The notes under the pieces were generated by a model. That model searched no databases. It was not told the origin of the DNA and saw nothing but the letters and a program-made list of their open reading frames with translations. From Gimesia aquarii (GTDB lineage Bacteria > Planctomycetota > Planctomycetia > Planctomycetales > Planctomycetaceae): a stretch of DNA of 64,000 nt. Below, in pieces: positions 19,257-27,329 of this stretch. Both the position numbers and the translations under genes were made by a program. Where the stretch lies: NCBI RefSeq assembly GCF_007748175.1, contig NZ_CP037422.1, positions 4,086,327 through 4,150,326 of the forward strand. Direction: 5' to 3'. The number at the start of each line of letters is the position of its first letter. Position 1 is the stretch's first letter.

Positions 19257-20648
19257 CTAGGCCATGATCTCTGAGATTAATTCGCCACCAAATTGAGAAA
19301 GCTGTTTAAAACGACCACCGTGGAAATAAGTCAGTTTATTGTCATCCAGTCCGAGCAGGTGCAGCATGGTGACATGCACATCGCGTATGGGATGAACTAC
19401 TTCGACAGCTTCGGAAGCAATCTCATCAGTCGCTCCGATAACGGCACCACGTTTCACACCTCCGCCTGCAAACCACATATTCATCGCATCGATGTTGTGA
19501 CCACGACCGAGCGCGGTGACACCTCCTCGGTAATTGTTATCAGGAGTACGACCGAATTCTCCCGTCCAGACAACAAGCGTTTCGTCGAGCAGACCGCGCG
19601 CCTTGAGGTCTTTAATTAAGGCGGCAATGGGTTGATCAACACTGGCAATGCGTGAAGAATGGCCTCTTTCAAGATAGTCATGGCTGTCCCATCCCCCTGA
19701 GAAAATCTGTACGAAGCGAACCCCCTGCTCTACCAGACGCCGTGCCAACATGCATTGACGACCAAAGGCGGCTGTTTCTTTGCGATCCAGCCCATAAGCG
19801 GACTGTAGATGCCGAGGTTCACTGTTGAGATCAATGATACCCGGAACAGACATCTGCATGCGGTACGCAAGCTCGTAGCTTTCCATACGTGCCTGTAACT
19901 CCGCGTGCTCGGGATGTGCATCCGCATGAAAGGAGTTGAGCATCGCCAGTTGATCCAACGCTTTTCGCTGATGCGCGCGAGATTTGTACTTGGGGGGATT
20001 CAGATCAAGGATCGGTGAACCGGTAGACCGTAATCTTGTCCCCTGATAGTGTGAAGGAAGAAAGCCATTGGTCCAGTTTGCAGGACCTGCCTGTGGGAGT
20101 GCCAATTCTGTCATGACAACATAACCGGGAAGATTCTGGTTCTCGGACCCAAGTCCGTAAGTCACCCAGGCCCCCACACCTGGATCGCCACCGAGCCGAC
20201 TGCCAGTATTCATGTGAAGCAACGCTTCGGGATGATTGAGCGATTCAGCCTGACAACCACGGTAGACGCATAATTCGTCTGCAACGAAGGGATCTGCCAG
20301 GAACTTCCACTGATCGGACATCTCGATTCCTGCATTCCCCACCTTGCGTGATTTGAAAGGACTGCCGACATAAAATCGCTTACCTGTTGCTAATCCTTTT
20401 GTTCGCTTAGACTCAGTTAAATGCAATTGATTCAATTTTGGTTTGGGGTCGAACGTGTCTGCCTGTGATGGTCCTCCTTCCATAAAGAGCATGATCACCG
20501 CTTTCGCCTTTGGCTGATGCAGAGATGGTTTGGGAGCTAAAGGATTCGTCACCTTTTTCTCAGCAGCCTGCAGGTCAGTGAGCGCCAACGCCCCCAATGA
20601 TGCACCCATCCCATATAAAAACTCACGGCGGGGTATTCTAGTTGTCAT
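19257..20648 (-). CDS. DUF1501 protein (cassette 2)
   Basis: Predicted 463-residue Tat-exported DUF1501 protein. The N-terminus MTTRIPRREFLYGMGASLG carries a good twin-arginine motif. Landmarks: AVIMLFMEGGPSQADTFDPKP, SLNHPEALLHMNTGSRLGG, FVQIFSGGWDSHD, LVVWTGEFGRTPDNN, RDVHVTMLHLLGLD. It differs clearly in sequence from the cassette 1 copy, so the two cassettes are not a recent duplication. AGGA lies about 9 bases before the ATG. It is the last gene of a sigma factor - FecR/LamG - DUF1549/DUF1553 - DUF1501 run, 47 bp after its partner. Function unknown beyond export and obligate association with DUF1549/DUF1553 partners. Confidence 0.9.
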   Translation of the reverse strand: MTTRIPRREFLYGMGASLGALALTDLQAAEKKVTNPLAPKPSLHQPKAKAVIMLFMEGGPSQADTFDPKPKLNQLHLTESKRTKGLATGKRFYVGSPFKSRKVGNAGIEMSDQWKFLADPFVADELCVYRGCQAESLNHPEALLHMNTGSRLGGDPGVGAWVTYGLGSENQNLPGYVVMTELALPQAGPANWTNGFLPSHYQGTRLRSTGSPILDLNPPKYKSRAHQRKALDQLAMLNSFHADAHPEHAELQARMESYELAYRMQMSVPGIIDLNSEPRHLQSAYGLDRKETAAFGRQCMLARRLVEQGVRFVQIFSGGWDSHDYLERGHSSRIASVDQPIAALIKDLKARGLLDETLVVWTGEFGRTPDNNYRGGVTALGRGHNIDAMNMWFAGGGVKRGAVIGATDEIASEAVEVVHPIRDVHVTMLHLLGLDDNKLTYFHGGRFKQLSQFGGELISEIMA

Positions 20649-20695
20649 TGTCTCGTCCTGATTATTCTTGAGAGAATTGATATCAAATAAAGATC

Positions 20696-23515
20696 TTAGT
20701 AAACAAACAAAAATTCGTTGGAGTTCAAGAGCAGTAGACAGACATCGGCGAGTGCACGCGTCTCGGCGTCAACGGTCCACGGCTTCGCATCCGGAACATA
20801 GTCTTCATACACGTTCAACTTTTCGATGAATTCGAATGTATCGCCGGTCAGTTCCTCAACCAGCGACCTCACGACCTGCGTCGGATATTCGATCTTTTCC
20901 GGCTGATGTTCTCGATGATAAACCTGCATCTCTTTCAAATACTTTTCCAGGCTCTCCTGCTCTTGTGAAGTTGGACGTCGGCTATAAGCCAGTTGGATGG
21001 CTCGGTTTATCCACTCCGCGGGTTGAGAGGGTCGCTCCTGCTGAATTCGTAAAGCAAAGGCAATTGACCGATCTGTCATCGTGTCACTATTGAGTAGAGT
21101 AAAGGCCTGTGGAGATACCGATGCAGAGTTTCTCATTTCACAAGACTCATTGGGATTCGGAAGATTCATAATTTCGAGGAAGGGATCAGCCTGACCACGA
21201 ACTCGGTATGCATAAATCGTACGACGATTTCGTTCAGTCGGAGTTCGAGAAGGTTGATGGGCGGGTGCAATCGAAAACTGAATCATACGCGGCTGTAGCG
21301 CCACTTCCCTATTGATCTCAGGCATTATGGGAACCCCACCCATTTCTGGATTCAATTCACCACTAATGAGCAGCGCACTGTCTCTCAATTCCTCAGCCGT
21401 GAGTCGGCGTGGCGGGAATGATGCCAGGAGTGCATTGTCAGGGTCAATAGTCGCCTGTTTCTTTATATTAAGTGGTTTGCTGGAGCGTTGATAAACCTCG
21501 GAAGACATGATTAATCGATGCAGGCGTTTCAATTTCCAGCCATGTTTGATGAAGTCGGTTGTCAGCCAGTCAAGCAACTCAGGATGAGTCGGCTTACCCC
21601 CTTTGGCTCCAAAATTGTTCGCGGTCTTCACGAGACCTTTACCAAAATGGTATTGCCAGACTCGATTGACGATCGAACGTGCTGTGAGTGGATTCTTGTC
21701 ATTTGCAATCCACTGTGCTAACGAAAGGCGACGTCCCTGAAGATCGGCTGTGATTTGATGAGGATTCCCTGCTTGTGAATCGACCGCAAGTCCCGTCGCA
21801 CTCAACACTCCAGGTGAAACAGGATGTGAAGGTGCTTCGAGAGAACCACCACTGAGAATGAAATTTTCTGGACGCCACTTGTGATTGATGCGTTTTGGTG
21901 GTCGTAGCTTTCTGCCATTCTTATAGTCATCCTGTCCGTTATAAACCGCTTGCGCCATCGGCTCATAACGTTCCAAGCGACGTTGCCAGATCCATACATC
22001 CTGTTCACGCACCTTCTTGATTCCCTTTTCTTCTGGTGTCAGTCCTACATGACGAGGCGGCTTTTTGTCTTCGGGATCTTTTTTCCGGGCGTTTTCGTTC
22101 TTGTAAGGCAAATTATGCTCGGCATACCATTTCTTTGCTGCTGCTTCCTGTTTGTTAACAACTTTGTCGCGCTCGGCTTTCGCATACTCGAGGAGTTCTG
22201 CAACTAATTTTCGTTTTTCAGCGAATCCCTTGCGGTTCTCTTCAGGCAGAAAAGCGACGTTCATTTCCGCCGGCTGTGTGGTCGCGAACGCGGCATACAT
22301 GCTGTAGTAGTCGCGGGTTGGTACTGGATCAAACTTGTGATCGTGACATTTACAGCATCGCATGGGGATTGAGAGAAAGGATTGCCCTACATTATGAACC
22401 AGATCATCGAGATAAATCTGTCTAAGCTCTTTTTGTGGAATCATCGCAGTGCCCCAAGGTCCCATCCGTAGAAATCCTGTTGCAATGATTGCTTCTGGAT
22501 CACCGGGACGAAGTTCATCGCCTGCGATTTGTTCTACAACAAATTCATTAAAAGGTTTGTCTCTGTTAAAAGACCGAATCACATAGTCGCGATAACGCCA
22601 GGCGTTTGATCGTTCATAGTCATTCGAAAAACCAGCCGTATCGGAATACCTCACGACATCCAGCCAATGTTGTGCCCAGCGTTCTCCATAAGCATGACTC
22701 TGCAATAATCGTTCAATAAGGTCAGCCCATGCCTGTTGCGGATTTTTTTTCCACGACTTGCGAAATTGTGACACATCTTTAAGGCCAGGAGGCAAACCGG
22801 TCAGATCGTAGGTCGCACGCCGAATCAAGGTTTGGGCACCGGCCTGCGGTGCTGCTTCGAGCTTTTCTTTATCAATTTTTCTTTGAATAAAGAAGTCGAT
22901 TGGATGTTGTCCCGCCAGCTTCATCTTTTCCATATCTACCTGTTTCAACGGTTGGAATGCCCAGATATCTTCCGGCCGGTAGCGACGATAGGTCCAGTCA
23001 TCTGCTAACCCTCCACTTGTATCAACAATGATTCCCTCTTCATTTTCACGAACAGACCATTCCTGCTTCTGGATCGCTAATTGCGTCGTCGCGTCTGGCC
23101 ACGGGGCTCCCGCAGCAATCCATTTTCTGATCCATTCCGTTTCAGTCTTCGTCAGTCGGTCATTCTCTTTGGGCGGCATTTCAGAACCATTCCAAAGCAC
23201 AGCCTGATACAGTGGACTCTTATTGGGATTACCTGGTACGAGTGGCGGTTCTTCCGGGTCAGTGCCTTTGAGCATTCCTTCGCGCGTCATCAGATTATAA
23301 TCACCGCGGACATCTTTCGGATCATTACCATGACAACCAAAGCATTTGACTTTGAGCAGAGGCAAAACTTTCAGAGTGAAAAGACGCTCCGCGGCAGCTT
23401 GATCCCGTTTCTTATTCTGCTCCGCGGATTGGCTCAAGTTTGCCATATTCAATGCAAAACACAGTCCCGTAATGATGGCAATCAATGAAAGATACTTACG
23501 GCTTGCCATTATCAT
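20696..23515 (-). CDS. PSCyt1-DUF1549-DUF1553 cytochrome-domain protein (cassette 2)
   Basis: Predicted exported protein of 939 residues without a LamG domain. Signal peptide about 1-30; haem site CFGCH at Cys58, Cys61, His62; DUF1549 about 205-415 with DLTGLPPG, RYSDTAGFSNDYERSNAWRY and the CCKCHDHKFDP cysteine cluster; DUF1553 about 620-880 with NNFGAKGGKPTHPELLDWL and MRNSASVSPQAFTLLNSD. The start overlaps the end of the FecR/LamG gene by 20 bp, and the AAGGAG serving it lies inside that gene; a second ATG two codons on (23509) is equally possible. The overlap implies translational coupling, so this protein's level is tied to the FecR/LamG protein and hence to the sigma factor operon. Confidence 0.9.
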   Translation of the reverse strand: MIMASRKYLSLIAIITGLCFALNMANLSQSAEQNKKRDQAAAERLFTLKVLPLLKVKCFGCHGNDPKDVRGDYNLMTREGMLKGTDPEEPPLVPGNPNKSPLYQAVLWNGSEMPPKENDRLTKTETEWIRKWIAAGAPWPDATTQLAIQKQEWSVRENEEGIIVDTSGGLADDWTYRRYRPEDIWAFQPLKQVDMEKMKLAGQHPIDFFIQRKIDKEKLEAAPQAGAQTLIRRATYDLTGLPPGLKDVSQFRKSWKKNPQQAWADLIERLLQSHAYGERWAQHWLDVVRYSDTAGFSNDYERSNAWRYRDYVIRSFNRDKPFNEFVVEQIAGDELRPGDPEAIIATGFLRMGPWGTAMIPQKELRQIYLDDLVHNVGQSFLSIPMRCCKCHDHKFDPVPTRDYYSMYAAFATTQPAEMNVAFLPEENRKGFAEKRKLVAELLEYAKAERDKVVNKQEAAAKKWYAEHNLPYKNENARKKDPEDKKPPRHVGLTPEEKGIKKVREQDVWIWQRRLERYEPMAQAVYNGQDDYKNGRKLRPPKRINHKWRPENFILSGGSLEAPSHPVSPGVLSATGLAVDSQAGNPHQITADLQGRRLSLAQWIANDKNPLTARSIVNRVWQYHFGKGLVKTANNFGAKGGKPTHPELLDWLTTDFIKHGWKLKRLHRLIMSSEVYQRSSKPLNIKKQATIDPDNALLASFPPRRLTAEELRDSALLISGELNPEMGGVPIMPEINREVALQPRMIQFSIAPAHQPSRTPTERNRRTIYAYRVRGQADPFLEIMNLPNPNESCEMRNSASVSPQAFTLLNSDTMTDRSIAFALRIQQERPSQPAEWINRAIQLAYSRRPTSQEQESLEKYLKEMQVYHREHQPEKIEYPTQVVRSLVEELTGDTFEFIEKLNVYEDYVPDAKPWTVDAETRALADVCLLLLNSNEFLFVY

Positions 23516-25157
23516 ACATCTCCTTGATTTCGTCTGCGGTCAGAGCAGCGGCAAAAATTGCCAACTCGTCAATACGGCCATTAAGATTCCGGATGGCAAA
23601 TCGCGCATCGGGTTTGGTTGACATCGACCAGTTTCCAATCGTTGCGGCTCCGATTCGCGTTGTTTTCACCAGTTGTGAATCAGGAATACTTTCTGAATAT
23701 AAAACTTTACCATTTAAATAATGAGTTGTACGTTGAGCGTCTACATCATAAGTGGTTGCCAGATGCAACCATTTCCCACTGAGGGACGGCTTCCAAAACG
23801 GAGGCGAAAGCACTTTACGATCTGGTGCTCCTTGAGTACCACGCTTACTGGGTCTTACCGAAAAGTAGATTTGCCCCGTATCTAAAATTTGCCAGTGGGG
23901 CTCACCCTGATTGTAATTGTCTGTCAGAAAAAGCGAGTTGTACCAGCGGTCGAGACTGTCAATTCGGACCCAGCAGGCAAACGTCAGTGAACTGAACTCT
24001 CCCGGAATCTGTACCCGCACACGATCGCCCGGCTGTTTGAATTCCAGGGCTCGTTTCATTTTCCAACGCCCGGGGACAGACCGTGCACCAACAATGGCGC
24101 CATCCAACTCACTGTTTTTTGGCAGTACATCACACTTAAGTCTGCGTTCCCACCCTCCATTCTGGTCAAAAGCGAAGTAAGTAATCAGTCTTGGATCATT
24201 CCCTAGTTTTTCAGACCAGGCTTTCCACTGCTCGTATCGAGCAGTACGCTGCCCTTGTGCGCGAGACTCCAACGCAGCAATATCGAGATACCGCTCCGGG
24301 GTCATTTCAGATTTCTCGAATATGCCCGTGGGATTACGAACCAGTGCCTGTCCGGCCGTTAGAAGCTGCTTCTGATTATTTTCCTGCAACTCGACTTCAC
24401 CATCAAAAACCTGCACATCGGCTCCTTCCTCTGAAACAGACAGGCCGAACTCTGTTCCCAGGTCGACCACCTTCATATCATCCACTTCGAGTGAAAAACC
24501 GCGTGCTGCCGGTGGAACTTGTGCCCTGAGTCGCCCATTATGTACCCGCGCGAGAGTCTCTGATTCAATTTCCAAGTCAGCCGGTCCTTCGATAATCAGG
24601 GTAGCACCACAAAAAAACTCAACCTGAGCAAATCCCGATTCAATCGCTAAACGCCCGGGTGGGAGTGCATCACCAACTTCGATAGCAGCTTGACCATCAT
24701 CCCAGGTGACGTCCATCAGTCGAGTGATAATCGCCACACCACGGGAAGTGGCTTCCTCACGTTGTGGCTGTGAATTGGAGTCCGCGGTTACAGAAACTCT
24801 TTGATTAGAATCTGGTGAAAATTCTAAATAGACAATGCGCCCGATGAGAGCACAAATCAGTAACATGGCAGTAGCGACGATCCAATAGTTAAAGCGAAAC
24901 GCACTGGTTGCTGAATGCCTTACTGGCTTTACCCGTTGAACAGTGTCATTTGTGGAATCTTCAACAGCAGGTCGAATGAGTCCCGCATCGCCTTCCAGCT
25001 TCAAAGCCGCACTCATGATTTGTTGTTGAAGAAAGAATTTCCGAGCAGACTCATCTTGACTCAAAATATCCTGAATACGGGCCATTCCCTCGTTGTTAAG
25101 CGTGCCTGCTTCCCAATCAAATAATAGTGATTCCAGTTCTTCAATTTGTGAACTCAT
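23496..25157 (-). CDS. membrane FecR-LamG protein, putative partner of the ECF sigma factor
   Basis: Predicted single-pass membrane protein of 553 residues. The cytoplasmic N-terminal part (1-88) begins MSSQIEELESLLFDWEAGTL, a short helical segment like those of planctomycete anti-sigma proteins. A transmembrane helix lies at about 91-113, then a FecR-type beta domain at about 145-285 (VVDLGTEFGLSVSEEGADVQVFDGEVEL in part). A C-terminal LamG domain spans about 360-550 (LTFACWVRIDSLDRWYNSLFL in part, RIDELAIFAAALTADEIKEM). It starts 3 bp after the sigma factor stop. By analogy with FecI/FecR systems it may sense a glycan outside the membrane through LamG/FecR and control the adjacent sigma factor; this is inference. 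Confidence 0.85.
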   Translation of the reverse strand: MSSQIEELESLLFDWEAGTLNNEGMARIQDILSQDESARKFFLQQQIMSAALKLEGDAGLIRPAVEDSTNDTVQRVKPVRHSATSAFRFNYWIVATAMLLICALIGRIVYLEFSPDSNQRVSVTADSNSQPQREEATSRGVAIITRLMDVTWDDGQAAIEVGDALPPGRLAIESGFAQVEFFCGATLIIEGPADLEIESETLARVHNGRLRAQVPPAARGFSLEVDDMKVVDLGTEFGLSVSEEGADVQVFDGEVELQENNQKQLLTAGQALVRNPTGIFEKSEMTPERYLDIAALESRAQGQRTARYEQWKAWSEKLGNDPRLITYFAFDQNGGWERRLKCDVLPKNSELDGAIVGARSVPGRWKMKRALEFKQPGDRVRVQIPGEFSSLTFACWVRIDSLDRWYNSLFLTDNYNQGEPHWQILDTGQIYFSVRPSKRGTQGAPDRKVLSPPFWKPSLSGKWLHLATTYDVDAQRTTHYLNGKVLYSESIPDSQLVKTTRIGAATIGNWSMSTKPDARFAIRNLNGRIDELAIFAAALTADEIKEMYDNGKP

Positions 25158-25160
25158 AAT

Positions 25161-25682
25161 TTAACCTTCTGCAGCCATTCGTTTCTGTACACAATCGGCC
25201 AATTGTCGCCGAATGCGTAACAAGGCAACCTTGATTGAAGAAACAGACCGGTTCGCGTTTTGACTCATTTCTGCAACCGATTTCGTACGAAAATATCGTT
25301 CTTCAATCAGTTCGCGATTCGATGAAGTTAACAGTCCGAGACAAGGCCGCAACGCTTCTCTGATGGCATCAATCTGTTCAGACTGACTGGCTGCTTCATC
25401 GCTCAGCATTTCCGCCAGGCTCGAATTCAGCAGCATCCGATCACGCTGCTTATCACGCAATTGTGCCAGTACCTGAAATCGGACAATCGCAAACGCCCAG
25501 GGCAAGAAAGGTCTTGTCTGATCATATTCTGCGATTTTCCGCCACAACACCAAGTTGGTCTCCTGTAAAACATCCTCAGCACGACTGTGGTCACCCAGCA
25601 AAGAATAGACGTACCCGTAGAGCCGATTCTGGTTCTCTGTCAGTTGTTGCACAAATTGTTCATTATTGTCCGCTTGCCCCAT
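25161..25682 (-). CDS. ECF RNA polymerase sigma factor (planctomycete type)
   Basis: Predicted 173-residue ECF sigma-70 family factor. Sigma region 2 lies at about residues 15-75 (GDHSRAEDVLQETNLVLWRK, FLPWAFAIVRFQVL) and region 4 at about 115-165 (ELIEERYFRTKSVAEMSQ, SVSSIKVALLRIRRQL). This matches the Rhodopirellula/Verrucomicrobium ECF subgroup that precedes FecR/LamG and DUF1549 genes. The ATG is preceded by a near-perfect GGAGGA. It heads a four-gene minus-strand operon with only small gaps or overlaps and probably controls that operon. The cognate promoter sequence cannot be predicted from one window. Confidence 0.92.
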   Translation of the reverse strand: MGQADNNEQFVQQLTENQNRLYGYVYSLLGDHSRAEDVLQETNLVLWRKIAEYDQTRPFLPWAFAIVRFQVLAQLRDKQRDRMLLNSSLAEMLSDEAASQSEQIDAIREALRPCLGLLTSSNRELIEERYFRTKSVAEMSQNANRSVSSIKVALLRIRRQLADCVQKRMAAEG

Positions 25683-26093
25683 AATTCCTCCGATTTACAG
25701 GTTATTACCGTCAACATCACTCAGGTTACATCAAATCAGGAAAATCTTTGACAAGAAAGACGAATTTGTAAGAAATACTATCGAAATGCAGAAAGCAGGT
25801 ATAAGTGGAATCAGCTTTTCTCAGTCTGACTTATGAATTCAGATAACTAACAAAGTTTATAATCTCTAATACAATGCCTTTGCTGATAGACCAATTTCGC
25901 GTCCTGACCCGTTTTTGTTCAGGACCAAAATTCCGAACCACTAATACAAAATGGCATTTCTTTAAAACTTTGATCGCACGAGTTCGGCTGTATATAATCA
26001 TCAAATACAACACACCGGAACTTAAAATTATTGAGCAGCCGGCAGTTCATTTGAGATTTACGCAATCAACGAACTCAGTCTCCAGGCAACAAA
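25683..26093. other. divergent intergenic region
   Basis: This region contains the promoters of the sigma-factor operon (leftward) and of the TIM-barrel gene (rightward). A TTGACA at 25748-25753 on the plus strand has only a poor -10 match at 17-base spacing. I see no other structure. Confidence 0.4.
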
Positions 26094-27263
26094 ATGGCAT
26101 TTTCCAATATAACCAGAAGAGAGTTTCTTCTTTCGACGACCTCGATTGCAACTTCTCTTTCTTTGGGTTTTCCTCATATCTCATTTGCAAAAACGACTCA
26201 AACCAGACCTGAAGGGTTCTTCACTCTAGGGAGAAAAGACGATCGCTGGTGGCTGATCGGGCCTGATGGAAAACGATTTTTTACCTTGGGATTAAATCAC
26301 GTTGATCCCGCAACAATCCGTTATCCTGAAAATATTGATCAATGGCGCAATGGCTATGGTAACAGTATGAAACGCTGGTTAACGGAATCGGTTGCCCCGA
26401 ATCTTAAAAACTGGGGTTTTAATACTCTGGGGTGGAATCAGGAAGTCATCACCAGTAAACCTTTAAACCACCGCCATTCTCGTCATTTTACTCGTGAAGA
26501 ATACCACTGGTTAAATATGCCCTATTGTCACCAGCTCCCATTCGCTGACTTCCACCAATGGGAATCTGAGACACGCAACCCCGATTTCTTTTCAGAAGGT
26601 TTTGCTGACTGGTGTGATCATGTCGCACGCGAACACTGTGTTCCATTGGCCGATGATCCGAATCTGATTGGCTACTTTTATATTGACTGTCCCTGTTGGC
26701 TCCATGTAAGAAAGCATAATCAATGGAAAGGTCCTCTGTTTGATTCACAAAAGCTGAAAACAGAATCTGGTAAAGCAGAGCTCAGAAGACTCGCCCGCCA
26801 ATATTATAAGGTGACGCATGACGCGATTCGTCGCTACGACCAACATCATCTCATCTTAGGTGATCGATACGAGGCAAACGCTCCCCTGACAATGGAAATC
26901 ATCGACTCAGCGCGTCCTTTTGTTGACGTCTTAAGTTTTCAGGATTTTCGTGATCCAGTGAACCATCTGCATGGGTGGCATCGTAAAAGTAAAATGCCGG
27001 TTCTGTGGGCTGATGGAGCACGCGGTATTAAACAGGATGATGGAACAATTAGAAACGATGGAAACTGGTATGCAAAGACACTTTCCGCACTACGAAAGAA
27101 TCCGGGATGTATTGGCGCCCATCTATGTGGCGCGTACTACAGAAACCGAGTACGTCGTCGGGGTCTGCTCGATGAAAATGAACAACCTGATATTGAAATG
27201 ATCAATGCAATTCGGAATGCCAATCTTTTAGCTGAAGACTGGGTAAAAAGCTTCAGTGAATGA
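26094..27263 (+). CDS. Tat-exported TIM-barrel protein, agarase/GH50-like
   Basis: Predicted 389-residue exported protein. The N-terminus SNITRREFLLSTTSIATS is a clear twin-arginine signal. After it, GFFTLGRKDDRWWLIGPDGK and RFFTLGLNHVDP match the opening of agarase-like (GH50/GH86-related) TIM barrels, and NLKNWGFNTLGWNQE continues the pattern. The usual acid/base position after a GYF strand reads GYFYIDCPCWL instead of a DNE motif. The usual nucleophile strand (PVLxGEF-like) reads MPVLWADGARG. Hence the canonical glutamates are not visible, and it may be a non-hydrolysing relative or use other residues. AGG lies 7 bases before the ATG. No operon partner; converges with the RND pump gene. 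Confidence 0.65.
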   Translation: MAFSNITRREFLLSTTSIATSLSLGFPHISFAKTTQTRPEGFFTLGRKDDRWWLIGPDGKRFFTLGLNHVDPATIRYPENIDQWRNGYGNSMKRWLTESVAPNLKNWGFNTLGWNQEVITSKPLNHRHSRHFTREEYHWLNMPYCHQLPFADFHQWESETRNPDFFSEGFADWCDHVAREHCVPLADDPNLIGYFYIDCPCWLHVRKHNQWKGPLFDSQKLKTESGKAELRRLARQYYKVTHDAIRRYDQHHLILGDRYEANAPLTMEIIDSARPFVDVLSFQDFRDPVNHLHGWHRKSKMPVLWADGARGIKQDDGTIRNDGNWYAKTLSALRKNPGCIGAHLCGAYYRNRVRRRGLLDENEQPDIEMINAIRNANLLAEDWVKSFSE

Positions 27264-27329
27264 ATTTGTCACCAAACTCACAATCATCATTCTTTTGTAA
27301 ATTGAAATCATTTTACATTGAGATACAAA

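Noticed and set aside
25748-25776. TTGACA on the plus strand as a promoter for the TIM-barrel gene
   Set aside because: No acceptable -10 hexamer at 16-18 bases, and it is more than 300 bases from the gene start.
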